Both the position numbers and the translations under genes were made by a program. The notes beneath the pieces were generated by a model. It did no database searches. It saw only the letters and a program-made list of their open reading frames with translations, and was not told the origin of the DNA. Positions 26,819 through 35,069 of a stretch of DNA of 64,000 nt are shown here, piece by piece. This DNA is from an uncultured Acetatifactor sp. GTDB lineage: Bacteria > Bacillota > Clostridia > Lachnospirales > Lachnospiraceae. Every line of letters begins with the position of its first letter. Within the stretch, counting starts at the first letter, position 1. Location: the NCBI GenBank assembly GCA_947627115.1, contig CANQUQ010000003.1, positions 1 through 64,000 of the forward strand, written 5' to 3'.

Positions 26819-27907
26819 TCAAGCTATCCTCTTTTTTGCCTTATGTACAACCATAGCTTTTAATTTATAGAAAATATTTGACTGATGCGTTTTTATGAAG
26901 CCGATTGCTTTACCCATTGCATAACATAAACTAACAGAGCCGATACGAATTGGCAAAATTGCCGCATTCATGATAAATGTGTCCGGCTTAGCAATCTTTG
27001 CACCTTTCTTTGTCTGCTTGTCTTCCAGTATCTCGTAAATCTTTTTCTTCTTCTCTGTTGCAGGAAGTTCTGGGTGAACAGCAATTTCCTGAATACATTG
27101 AAGTATCCTTTCTATGTAATATGTGTAAATCGAAATTAGGCTCTCCTCATCGTGAATTCCCCAGTATTTGTAAAGTCTGCGGATATGATCAAAATGTTCT
27201 TTTCTCTTGTTGTAAAGCCTTTCCACATTGAATACGATGGTGGTCTCAGAACCTGGTCTGGAACGGAAGTAATGATAAGGTGAGCCAGGAACGAATACAA
27301 CAGATTCTACATCCATGAGAAAATCCATGTTGAAATGGGTATCGTCCCACATGGTTTTTGGAAATTTCAACTTTCTCTCTCTTATACTGTCTGCAAGATA
27401 AAGCTTACTCCACGGAAGACTTAAGAAACTTTGATTCAAATATTTGTGTGCATTCAGCCGAAATTCCTCTTTCGTTTGGTATACTGCTGCTTCTGGCGAT
27501 ACGTCATAAGAGGAATACTTACCATTTTCATAGTACTCCATACAGAAACCTGTAATTACAAGCATTGCGTTGTACTTTTCTGCAGTCTCAACCAAAATTT
27601 GCAGCATATTCGGCTCTATCCAGTCATCGGAATCAATGAAATGAAAATATTTTCCTTCCGCTATTTCCATAGCGGCATTTCGTGCATCCGCTGCCCCGCC
27701 ATTCAATTTATGAATGACTTTAATGCGCTCATCCTTTTGGGCGGCATTATCACATATTTCACCACAGTTATCGGGTGACCCATCATCAACCAACCATAGT
27801 TCAAAGTCCTTAAATGTCTGTGCCAGCACACTGTCTATCATTTTAGGCAGATACTCTGCCACTTTATACACAGGTGCAATTACCGATACAAGCGGTCTAT
27901 GCTTCAT
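26819..27907 (-). CDS. Family 2 glycosyltransferase
   Basis: 362 residues with a classical GT-A domain: VSVIAPVYKVAEYL, LVDDGSPDNCGEICD and the DxD site FIDSDDWIEP at about 93-102, then the acceptor-side WDDTHFNMDF. A C-terminal hydrophobic stretch with basic residues may attach it to the membrane. It is the first glycosyltransferase gene after LoaP and so may add the second sugar to the lipid-linked unit. The 177 bases between its stop and the next gene hold no feature I can name. Confidence 0.9.
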   Translation of the reverse strand: MKHRPLVSVIAPVYKVAEYLPKMIDSVLAQTFKDFELWLVDDGSPDNCGEICDNAAQKDERIKVIHKLNGGAADARNAAMEIAEGKYFHFIDSDDWIEPNMLQILVETAEKYNAMLVITGFCMEYYENGKYSSYDVSPEAAVYQTKEEFRLNAHKYLNQSFLSLPWSKLYLADSIRERKLKFPKTMWDDTHFNMDFLMDVESVVFVPGSPYHYFRSRPGSETTIVFNVERLYNKRKEHFDHIRRLYKYWGIHDEESLISIYTYYIERILQCIQEIAVHPELPATEKKKKIYEILEDKQTKKGAKIAKPDTFIMNAAILPIRIGSVSLCYAMGKAIGFIKTHQSNIFYKLKAMVVHKAKKRIA

Positions 27908-28035
27908 CCTAGCTTTCCCTCTTCTTCACCCGGATTAACCGAGGTTTTATTATTCTTGTAAAATTTTTTAATATTCCGTCCTAAAGTGGTGTCCGCGACG
28001 GTTCTTGCAGGTCACATTTCTGCATTCCTTCATTT

Positions 28036-28545
28036 TCATCTCTTCCCCACCACCTCCAGCCCTACCTTCATCTTCACGGTCCTCCCAAAGAACTCCACCT
28101 CCAGCACGGCCTGGCGGCTGTGCCTGTCCACATGCACTACCTTGCCGGTCAGGTCCTTCAGCGGCCCTTCCGTAACGATCAGCTCTTTACCGATATACTC
28201 GCCCACACTGACCTCAAACACCTTGTCCTGATTGATATGCTTCTTCAGGAACTCGGTCTCTTCCTCGTACAGAGGGATCGGCCCTTCGTTATCGCCCAGA
28301 AGCTTTGTAAATGCCGGGACGGTCTTAAGCGCACGATACAGTGCGTCCGGATCCTCCGTCACAAAAAAGAGATAGCCCGGAAACAGGACCCTCTGCTTCC
28401 TGATCCACACACCGTTTTCCTTCCAGGGCTTTTCGTACTTTGGAAGAAAACATTCCTCATAGATATTTTGATGTCCCAGACTTCTGTCACAGACCGCTTT
28501 GACCTGCTCCTCCTGTCCGGTGGTGACCCATACCGCATACCACAT
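28036..28545 (-). CDS. loaP: Transcription antiterminator LoaP (NusG paralogue)
   Basis: 169 residues. The NGN domain opens MWYAVWVTTGQEEQVK, with RVLFPGYLFF, and the C-terminal KOW domain is near VTEGPLKDLTGKVVHVD. This is the LoaP branch of specialised NusG proteins, known to let RNA polymerase read through long polysaccharide or antibiotic operons in Firmicutes. It sits between the priming transferase and the glycosyltransferase genes, a typical place. It would act on the ~18 kb that follow, down to glf. The region before the gene is rich in hairpins. Confidence 0.92.
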   Translation of the reverse strand: MWYAVWVTTGQEEQVKAVCDRSLGHQNIYEECFLPKYEKPWKENGVWIRKQRVLFPGYLFFVTEDPDALYRALKTVPAFTKLLGDNEGPIPLYEEETEFLKKHINQDKVFEVSVGEYIGKELIVTEGPLKDLTGKVVHVDRHSRQAVLEVEFFGRTVKMKVGLEVVGKR

Positions 28546-28566
28546 TTTATACCCTTTACACCCCTA

Positions 28567-28648
28567 GCGTGCTTCAGCACGCATATCATCTAAATTCAGC
28601 CCTCCGAATTTAAGGCAGGCTCCGCCATCCGCACATGCGTCCATGTGC
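28567..28648 (-). promoter_or_regulatory. Three successive hairpins in the loaP leader
   Basis: Perfect stems GCGTGC/GCACGC (28567-28582), TAAATTC/GAATTTA (28591-28612) and GCACATG/CATGTGC (28631-28648) lie in the 178 bases between the priming transferase and loaP. No U-run follows any of them. They may form a structured leader, possibly the RNA seen by LoaP or a control of loaP translation. Confidence 0.45.
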
Positions 28649-28723
28649 AGCTCCCCGCCAAAACTATACCGACACCTTCCGGCAATGTGCTCTGGGCAAC
28701 ATTTGCCTTTCACTGTCTTTGTC

Positions 28724-30175
28724 TCACATTGCGCCGTTTCTTCCCAATACCACCTTCACCGTCTTCATCAGGATCTTCAGATCCATGGCAAAGCTCCATT
28801 CGCTGATATACTGCAGATCCAGCTTTACCACCTCCTCAAAATCCGTGATGCTGCTGCGGCCGCTGATCTGCCACAGGCCGGTGATGCCCGGCTTCGCCGC
28901 AAGTCTGGCCATATGCCGGAATTCGTATTTCTCCCATTCCTCCACTGTGGGCGGACGGGTGCCGATCAGGCTCATATCCCCTTTCAGCACATTAAAGAAC
29001 TGCGGGAACTCATCCAGGCTCCAGTCACGGAGAAAGTTGCCGATGCCCTTCTTGTAGGTCCCGTCCGGCAGCTGCCTGCTGCCGATGATCCTGGGATCAC
29101 GCTCCATCTTGAACATGAACCCGTCTTTTACCTGATTTTGAACTGCCAGCTCCGCCTTCCGTTCCTCCGCATCTGCATACATACTGCGGAACTTGTACAT
29201 CCGAAAGCGTCTGCCGTTCTTTCCTACCCGCTCCTGGACAAAGAAAAGGGAGCCCGGCGATTTCAACTTGATGATCGGGCCAAGGAACAGTGCCAGAAGC
29301 AGCGTGAACAGCGAACCGATCAGACCGCCCGCAATATCCAGCGTCCTCTTTAAGAACAGCTGTCTGTTCGTGATATAGTTGATGCCGGTGGTCATCACGG
29401 TATAATTTCCGAGGTGCCCTACCGACTGCTTGCGCGGCATGGCAGGTTCACCGTCAAGAAGCTTCACATGTACGACCAGCCCCATCTCCGAAAAATGTTC
29501 CAAAAGCTCCGTGGGCTGCTCCTGCCCCTCCGGGAGATCGACGAACACCTCGTCCACGGACTCCCTGCGGACATAATCCAGCACATTTTCCCGGCCGACC
29601 ACCACCGGCACTCCTCCGATCTGCCTCCGGGCACGGTCTCCGTCCAACAGAGCTACTCCCAAAATATGAAAGTTCTCATAGTTATGACTCTTAATGTTTT
29701 CCAGCACGGCCGGCGCCATATTCTCCGAGGTCAGGATCAGCAGGGTGCGTTTCCCTTGCCTTTTCACCTTCCTTTTCAGAAAGCTCTTCCACAGGACCCG
29801 TGTGATGTAACCTGTCACACCGTAGATCAGCCCCGTGAGATACATGACGGTACGGGAATATGCCCCGCCCTCCTGCACCGCGAAAAGATAGAACACGGCG
29901 CAGAGCTCCACCATGCATACCTGTTTCAGAGTCATGACGGCCTCCGCGAGATATCCTCGCTTCAGGACATTTTTGAACATTTCAAAGAAGATCATTAACA
30001 GTACGGCGATAAGCGACAGGATGAACGCCATATTCCGGTAAGTGACATGTGTATAGGGAATCTCAAAGCCGTGCCTTATGATATATGCCAAAAAGAAGGA
30101 TAGGTTCAGGCATACCAGATCCAGCATGATAAAATCCATATGCTTGATCCAGCCCTGTGAACATTTTCGATACAT
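28724..30175 (-). CDS. Priming undecaprenyl-phosphate sugar-1-phosphate transferase
   Basis: 483 residues from the ATG at 30175 (AGAGG upstream); the frame stays open another 34 codons, but those lie in a hairpin and are unlikely to be translated. Four N-terminal membrane segments and a CoA-binding-like domain (TLLILTSEN) are followed by a fifth membrane segment and the catalytic bacterial-sugar-transferase domain: SPGSLFFVQERVG, MYKFRSM, WSLDEFPQFFNVLKGDMSLI and GTRPP. This WcaJ/CpsE-type enzyme loads the first sugar phosphate onto undecaprenyl phosphate and so commits the repeat unit. Confidence 0.93.
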   Translation of the reverse strand: MYRKCSQGWIKHMDFIMLDLVCLNLSFFLAYIIRHGFEIPYTHVTYRNMAFILSLIAVLLMIFFEMFKNVLKRGYLAEAVMTLKQVCMVELCAVFYLFAVQEGGAYSRTVMYLTGLIYGVTGYITRVLWKSFLKRKVKRQGKRTLLILTSENMAPAVLENIKSHNYENFHILGVALLDGDRARRQIGGVPVVVGRENVLDYVRRESVDEVFVDLPEGQEQPTELLEHFSEMGLVVHVKLLDGEPAMPRKQSVGHLGNYTVMTTGINYITNRQLFLKRTLDIAGGLIGSLFTLLLALFLGPIIKLKSPGSLFFVQERVGKNGRRFRMYKFRSMYADAEERKAELAVQNQVKDGFMFKMERDPRIIGSRQLPDGTYKKGIGNFLRDWSLDEFPQFFNVLKGDMSLIGTRPPTVEEWEKYEFRHMARLAAKPGITGLWQISGRSSITDFEEVVKLDLQYISEWSFAMDLKILMKTVKVVLGRNGAM

Positions 30176-30232
30176 GTGCGTTCGACCTCTGAACTTTCTT
30201 TTCCGGTTCTGTAACTGCGCTGTTTTACTTAT

Positions 30233-30269
30233 GTTCAATACCCCCCCGGAAACGGGAGGGGTATTGAAC
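30233..30269 (-). other. Strong hairpin with G7 tract ahead of the priming transferase
   Basis: Arms 30233-30248 and 30253-30269 pair completely except for one bulged base, with a four-base loop. On the minus strand the 3' arm contains CCGGGGGGGTATT. It lies between the sortase-substrate gene and the priming transferase. There is no U-run after it, so it is not a standard terminator; a LoaP-related RNA signal or a pause is possible. Confidence 0.55.
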
Positions 30270-30327
30270 AACCACATGCCAAGTGTCGGTCAATTCTGAA
30301 GCTTTATAAACTTAAATGCTGTACTTA

Positions 30328-30993
30328 CTATGCGGTCTCTTTCTTTGCGCACAGGGCTGCTCCCGCCAAAAGGATCAGTGCGGCAAGCCCTGCCACAGGT
30401 ACGCCCTCGCCGGTCTTTGGCGACGTGGGCTCTGCATCGGACTGACTCGTGCTATGATCGCTCGACCCTTTGCTCCCGGCATCGGAAACGTCCTTTACCA
30501 GGAAAAGAGCATAGTTGGAAAAGCTGCCGCTCGTGAATGTGATCGTACCGTCTCCGACCTTCACATCACTCACAGGCTCCCATGTGTCTCCGTTCTGATG
30601 CATCAGGACATACTTTTCACCGGTTCCGGCCGGCTTAATGCCGTCAAAAGGAATTGTCACAGTGATGGTGCCCTTTGCCGCAGGTGTGATATCCAGAACA
30701 AAGATCAGCTCAGGATCTGCAATTTTACTGAAACCTGCCTGCGCCTTTACGGCGGCGGTCAACTTGCTGTCAGCCTGCTTGATGTCATCCTTTACCGTAC
30801 TTACCGTAGTCTTTGCCGGAGCGCTGACCGCTACTTCAACGGTCTCGCCGCTGTCGTTCACTGCCGTGGTATTCACCGCGGCCTGCGCCCAATTTTTCCC
30901 ATCCGCATCAGGACTCTCATCGGCGAGAACGGTCATGCTGAAGGTCAGCGCGCAGGCCAGGCTCAAGGCAAGAAACTTAGAAAACTTTTTCAT
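30328..30993 (-). CDS. Secreted protein with SPxTG wall-sorting signal
   Basis: 221 residues. A signal peptide (MKKFSKFLALSLACALTFSM) is followed by a ~150-residue domain with LIFVLDITPAAKGTITVTIP and WEPVSDVKVGDGTITFTSG, a Ser/Thr-rich stalk, then SPKTGE, a hydrophobic segment and a KKETA tail. (S/P)PxTG is the signal used by class B-type sortases of clostridia. It is probably anchored to the wall and may hold or guide the polysaccharide. GGAGG precedes the ATG. It sits inside the EPS operon between the LCP gene and the priming transferase. Confidence 0.78.
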   Translation of the reverse strand: MKKFSKFLALSLACALTFSMTVLADESPDADGKNWAQAAVNTTAVNDSGETVEVAVSAPAKTTVSTVKDDIKQADSKLTAAVKAQAGFSKIADPELIFVLDITPAAKGTITVTIPFDGIKPAGTGEKYVLMHQNGDTWEPVSDVKVGDGTITFTSGSFSNYALFLVKDVSDAGSKGSSDHSTSQSDAEPTSPKTGEGVPVAGLAALILLAGAALCAKKETA

Positions 30994-31064
30994 CGGATAT
31001 TCCTCCTTTCCTCATAGTCATGTGGTTATATCAAGCCTTACGGCGAGATACCTGTTTTTCGGTG

Positions 31065-32141
31065 TCACCCGGTCACTTCCTCGTAGAACACCTTCAGGAT
31101 CAGTTCGTACAGAGCCGTCTCATCTACAAAGAACTGCTCCAGTACCCCGCCCTCAACGGTTCTTCCCTCCAGAGAGTAGAACCGCTCCGGCGAAAAGCTG
31201 TAGTCCGGAATGCGGGTGGCCAGATAGCTTACCTCATCCGCCGTAACATCAGTGACCATATATTTACTCAACGTACCGTATAATTTTACCGGCAGTGAAA
31301 TATCCTCCTTCATGGCGTCTGCCGCCGCGGCGGCATAGGCGGTCAGATACTGCTTTTGTCTGTCCAGCCGCCGGCCGGCACTGTTAAAGCTGCCGGTGTC
31401 CCGGTCATGGAGATAATGGTAGGCCGCATCCCCTTTCAGAAGGACCGTCTCTCCCTGTCTGAACTCCCATACATCCTCTAAGGCCTCCACCTCCACACCG
31501 CCAACGGCATCGTTTATGAGCGGGATGGCTCCCATATTGACAGCACAGTAACCGTGTATGGGCAGATCATAGAAAAGTCTGGAGACCGCATCCCGGCTCC
31601 GCTCACAGCTCAGCTGTGCCCCGTCTCCATAGGCATGCTGTAAGGTCAGCTGTGCCTTTTCGGTCCACAGATAGCCGCCTACATTGCTGTAGACATCTAT
31701 ATCCGTCATGGTATCTCTGTTGATGCCGATGACGGATCCCTCCTTTGTGTGGGGATTCAGCACCAGAAGAAAGATCGCATCGGACTGGCCGCCCTCAGTG
31801 CCTTCCTCCTTTACCTCTACCTCGCCCAGGTCATCGATTCCAAGGAACAGGAAGGTAATGATATCCTTGTTATAGCGGTAGATGCTTCCCTGATAGCGGA
31901 CATCGCCTTCCTGCCAGCTGTCGCCCGACGCCTCTTCGCCCGCATAGTCGTCCGGCGTCAGTCCCTCCACGGCTCCGACGGCCTGACTTAGGTCGGGAGT
32001 CCGGTCCTTGTATGCATTGTAAAGTCTGTTGCGCCCGGATATCTGCAGTCCTGTGAACAGCAACGCCCCCAGCCCGATCAGAACGATCACAACAATAAAA
32101 AGCCTTATCAATATCCTGTATACATTGCTCCTGATCCTCAT
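31065..32141 (-). CDS. LytR-CpsA-Psr (LCP) family protein
   Basis: 358 residues with one N-terminal membrane segment and an outside LCP domain: FLFLGIDDLG, SDAIFLLVLNP, IGINRDTMTDIDVY and RRLDRQKQYLTAY. LCP enzymes transfer finished glycopolymers from the lipid carrier to the cell wall. It follows the kinase gene after 70 bases. The second half is slightly shorter than usual. GGAGG is six bases before the ATG. Confidence 0.9.
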   Translation of the reverse strand: MRIRSNVYRILIRLFIVVIVLIGLGALLFTGLQISGRNRLYNAYKDRTPDLSQAVGAVEGLTPDDYAGEEASGDSWQEGDVRYQGSIYRYNKDIITFLFLGIDDLGEVEVKEEGTEGGQSDAIFLLVLNPHTKEGSVIGINRDTMTDIDVYSNVGGYLWTEKAQLTLQHAYGDGAQLSCERSRDAVSRLFYDLPIHGYCAVNMGAIPLINDAVGGVEVEALEDVWEFRQGETVLLKGDAAYHYLHDRDTGSFNSAGRRLDRQKQYLTAYAAAAADAMKEDISLPVKLYGTLSKYMVTDVTADEVSYLATRIPDYSFSPERFYSLEGRTVEGGVLEQFFVDETALYELILKVFYEEVTG

Positions 32142-32211
32142 TCCGATCCTCCGGGGCGTACTGTCAGCGCCCTAAACAGCCCTTCCTTTTCCCAATATTT
32201 CCTCTCAGGCG

Positions 32212-32919
32212 CTACTCCCCATAGCTGCCGTAGTATTTTCCGTAGTATTTGCCATAGTACTTGCCGTAATATTTTCCATAGTAGCCCTTGCCGCCCAGGT
32301 CCACCTTATTGAGCACGCACCCCAGGATCGGGCAGCCTGTCACATCCAGCTGTTCCTTGATCTTTTTGGCAAAGTGGTAACTGATCTCACCGCAGGCAAT
32401 GACAATAACGGCGCCGTCACAGCATTTTGACACCACGGCGGTATCTATCACACTTCCCAGGGGCGGGGTGTCTATGATCACCATGTCATAGTCCCTTCTT
32501 GCATCCTCCACCATCTTTTGGAACCTTCTGTTCCCCAAAAGCTCACTGGGATTTGGCGGCACCGGGCCGCAGAAGACCATATACAGGTTCTTCACATCGG
32601 TACTGCAGAGCGCTTCCTCGAACTCCGCCTTGCCCACCAGGTAATTCACCAGTCCCAGCCTTACCTTTCCTCTTTTATGCCTTTGGCGCATGACACTTTT
32701 TCTCAGATCGGCATCCACCAGCAGCACCTTTTTTCCCATCTGGGCATAGGATTTGGCCAGTTCAAAGGAAATACTGCTCTTCCCCTCATTCGGGGTACAG
32801 CTTGTAATGCAGATCACCTTCACATCCTCACCGGAAAATTCAATGTTGGTCCGTAAAGTCTTGAATGCTTCCCTGCTGCGGAAGTCCAGCTCCTCATGCT
32901 TCAATTCAATAGCCTGCAT
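32212..32919 (-). CDS. cpsD: CpsD-type tyrosine kinase with YYGK repeats
   Basis: 235 residues. Walker A is CTPNEGKSS, Walker A' LLVDADLR and Walker B MVIIDTPP, the set of bacterial tyrosine kinases. The C-terminus is the phosphorylated tyrosine tail, here an unusually regular run of four GKYY units ending YGSYGE. With its membrane partner (32906-33751) it sets chain length and couples polymerisation to phosphorylation; the phosphatase at 33786-34517 reverses it. The start overlaps the partner gene by 14 bases. Confidence 0.93.
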   Translation of the reverse strand: MQAIELKHEELDFRSREAFKTLRTNIEFSGEDVKVICITSCTPNEGKSSISFELAKSYAQMGKKVLLVDADLRKSVMRQRHKRGKVRLGLVNYLVGKAEFEEALCSTDVKNLYMVFCGPVPPNPSELLGNRRFQKMVEDARRDYDMVIIDTPPLGSVIDTAVVSKCCDGAVIVIACGEISYHFAKKIKEQLDVTGCPILGCVLNKVDLGGKGYYGKYYGKYYGKYYGKYYGSYGE

Positions 32920-33751
32920 TTGTCTCGCCCCCTATCTCATTGGAAATATCTACCAGATCATCACTGTCCTTACTCTCATAGACCTTCTGTGTCATTCTTC
33001 CCGCGCGGACATCGGCTCCCTTCGCGCCGTGTCTTTTGGATCTGTTCCTGCCGCCGCTCTCCTGCTTTGGGATCATGGCCAGTACACTCAGGTCCAGATA
33101 TTTTTCTATATCCTCAGAGTTCTTGATCGTGTCATCCATCAGAAAATGTACCGACAGCACGGCAACGCACAGGAGCAGCCCCAGCAGCGCTCCCACAGCT
33201 GTCCACCGCGCAATGCTCGGACTGGAGGGGTGCGTGGGCAGGTTGGCTGCATCCACCAGATTTACCGCCTGAATGTCCATCACACTGGTAATGTGCTGGG
33301 CGGCAATTTCCCGGATCTGATTCGCAAGCTGCATGGCCATGGCGGGATCGGGATTTGTCACGGTAATATTGATGCTCCTGGTATTGTCCACCGAATTCAC
33401 ATCCACCTGTCCGGCGAACTGCTCGTAAGAAATGCTTAATCCGTAATTTTCAATGACCTGCTCCAGCACCGTACGGCTTTTGATCAACAGCGCATAATCC
33501 GCGGTCAGCTGGCTGCCCAGCTGCAGATCGCTGTAGGTGAGATTGCCGTTATTATCCTGTTTATTCAGGATATATACCGTCGTTGTGGACTGATAGAGCG
33601 GTGTCACCGCAAGACTGCTGACAAGGTATCCTGCCAGTCCGGCCAAGACGCCGCAGACCACAATGATCCATGTCCAGTGCAGCAGATAGCCAAACAGATC
33701 CTTCAGATCTATCTCGATCACATCATCCGTATCGTCTCTTGAACTCTTCAT
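32906..33751 (-). CDS. cpsC: CpsC/Wzz-type chain-length regulator
   Basis: 281 residues. Two membrane segments (about residues 27-50 and 186-206) enclose an outside domain with PLYQSTTTVYI and AANLPTHPSSPS, the proline-rich motif before the second segment. The cytosolic tail is basic and would contact CpsD. The protein controls the length of the polymer and activates the kinase. It is co-translated with cpsD (14-base overlap) and follows cpsB after 34 bases. Confidence 0.92.
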   Translation of the reverse strand: MKSSRDDTDDVIEIDLKDLFGYLLHWTWIIVVCGVLAGLAGYLVSSLAVTPLYQSTTTVYILNKQDNNGNLTYSDLQLGSQLTADYALLIKSRTVLEQVIENYGLSISYEQFAGQVDVNSVDNTRSINITVTNPDPAMAMQLANQIREIAAQHITSVMDIQAVNLVDAANLPTHPSSPSIARWTAVGALLGLLLCVAVLSVHFLMDDTIKNSEDIEKYLDLSVLAMIPKQESGGRNRSKRHGAKGADVRAGRMTQKVYESKDSDDLVDISNEIGGETNAGY

Positions 33752-33785
33752 TGCTCTTCACCTCATCCATATTGTTCGATCGGTC

Positions 33786-34517
33786 CTACGCTCCGAAAGA
33801 CCGGTCCGTCAACAGCTCCGACATGGCATTTCCGAACAGCAGGGCATCGGCATACTCCCTGTCGTATTTCTCATACAGATACGCGGCACATTTTTTCATG
33901 GCCGGACGCCGTTTTCTCAGATCATGGGCATCTGTGCCCAAATAGTCCACCAGTCCCTTTTGTATCAGGCCTCTGACGAACCGGCCTGCCGAATATCCGA
34001 ACTGACCCACGATGCTTCCCGCGTTCACCTGGACGCGGCAGCCCATGGAACTTATCTCTCTGACCCTTTCCGCATCCTTTAGAAAACACCGGTATCGCTC
34101 CACATGAGCCAGCACAGGCCTGTAATCCATTCCCAGTATGTCGTCGACGGCATTTCTGATGTAGGAGTACTCTTCCATGGGGCCAAATTCGACCAGTATG
34201 TATCTCGTGCCGTTCAGCGTCCAGAGCGATCCTCTGTCCAGCCTGTCCTCCAGATCACCGTGATAAAATATTTCAGTGCCGGGATAGATCCGCAGCGGAA
34301 TATTTTGTTCCTGCGCCGCCTCCTGCAGCTGCTTCACCTGCTCCAGGACCTCCGACCTGCCCGCACGGTACCTGCCCCGCTTATAATGCGGTGTGGCGAT
34401 CATGTGGGAAATTCCCTCCTCCCATGCCATGCTCAGCATCTGCAGTGACTGCTCCAGATTCCGGGCGCCGTCATCCATATAGGGCAGAATGTGCGAATGA
34501 ATATCCACAAATCCCAT
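33786..34517 (-). CDS. cpsB: CpsB/CapC-type tyrosine-protein phosphatase (PHP)
   Basis: 243 residues. The metal-binding PHP motifs are DIHSHILPYMDDGAR at residues 5-19, ATPHY, HVERY and GTDAHD. The enzyme removes phosphate from the tyrosine tail of CpsD. It is the first gene after the EPS promoter, with AAGAAGG nine bases before the ATG and a leader of about 65 nt. Confidence 0.94.
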   Translation of the reverse strand: MGFVDIHSHILPYMDDGARNLEQSLQMLSMAWEEGISHMIATPHYKRGRYRAGRSEVLEQVKQLQEAAQEQNIPLRIYPGTEIFYHGDLEDRLDRGSLWTLNGTRYILVEFGPMEEYSYIRNAVDDILGMDYRPVLAHVERYRCFLKDAERVREISSMGCRVQVNAGSIVGQFGYSAGRFVRGLIQKGLVDYLGTDAHDLRKRRPAMKKCAAYLYEKYDREYADALLFGNAMSELLTDRSFGA

Positions 34518-34588
34518 AATAGACCTTCTTCTTTTGCCGCATTATTTACCAAACTGAAAATATTGCCGCCGTCAACACGGCATGACAT

Positions 34589-34617
34589 ATTATAGTCTTT
34601 TTAATGACTATAGTCAA
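34589..34617 (-). promoter_or_regulatory. Main EPS operon promoter with an overlapping inverted repeat
   Basis: TTGACT and TATAAT are spaced by exactly 17 bases, close to consensus. The spacer and both boxes hold a 7-bp perfect inverted repeat, TATAGTC/GACTATA, eight bases apart, suitable as an operator. The rest of 34518-34777 is AT-rich and otherwise featureless. Confidence 0.8.
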
Positions 34618-34777
34618 GTAAAAAACTATGAAATAAAATTTGTATGAAAAGGGGATTATATATTCACTGCGCAGGCACGCAAACGCAAAAAATGAGAACG
34701 CTGAGAAAAATACGAACCAACCTATATGAATCTTTAAATCATCTTATAAGGCAGCGGTATAAGAAAGAGAGATCGCG

Positions 34778-34996
34778 ATGATAGACTATGCTCCGTTTTG
34801 GGAAACCTTGAGGAACTCTCACGAGACGACCTATTCATTGATCAACAGACATCATATCTCCAGTGCAACGCTTGACAAACTCCGTAAGAATAAACCTTTG
34901 AATACTACCACAATAAACGATCTGTGTCGCATTCTTCAATGTCGGATCCAGGACATTGCCGTCTATATTCCCTCCGACACAGATTCTCACCTATGA
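34778..34996 (+). CDS. Small Cro/CI-type HTH regulator
   Basis: 72 residues, almost entirely one helix-turn-helix domain: FWETLRNSHETTYSLINRHH, then ISSATLDKLRKNKPLNTTTI and NDLCRILQCRIQDI. The pattern is the HTH_26/XRE type. AAGAAAGAGAG is upstream of the ATG. It is divergent from the EPS operon, with about 260 bases between the starts, so it could bind the inverted repeat in that promoter. Nothing in the sequence proves this. Confidence 0.82.
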   Translation: MIDYAPFWETLRNSHETTYSLINRHHISSATLDKLRKNKPLNTTTINDLCRILQCRIQDIAVYIPSDTDSHL

Positions 34997-35002
34997 ACAG
35001 GA

Positions 35003-35043
35003 ACGGGGCCTGAGACAACGGATCGCATCGTCTCAGGCCCCGT
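35003..35043. terminator. Bidirectional terminator between the HTH gene and ilvE
   Basis: A perfect 14-bp GC-rich stem (35003-35016 and 35030-35043) with a 13-base loop starts seven bases after the HTH stop and 26 bases after the ilvE stop. U-runs are poor on both sides, so efficiency may be modest. Confidence 0.65.
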
Positions 35044-35069
35044 GTTGCGGATATATATAAGCTTGCCGC

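Noticed and set aside
30233..30269. Hairpin as a rho-independent terminator
   Set aside because: The stem is strong but no U-run follows on either strand, so it is listed as an unexplained hairpin.
28724..30277. Longer start for the priming transferase (MWLFNTPP...)
   Set aside because: The first 34 codons lie in the hairpin region with no ribosome site; the ATG at 30175 has one.
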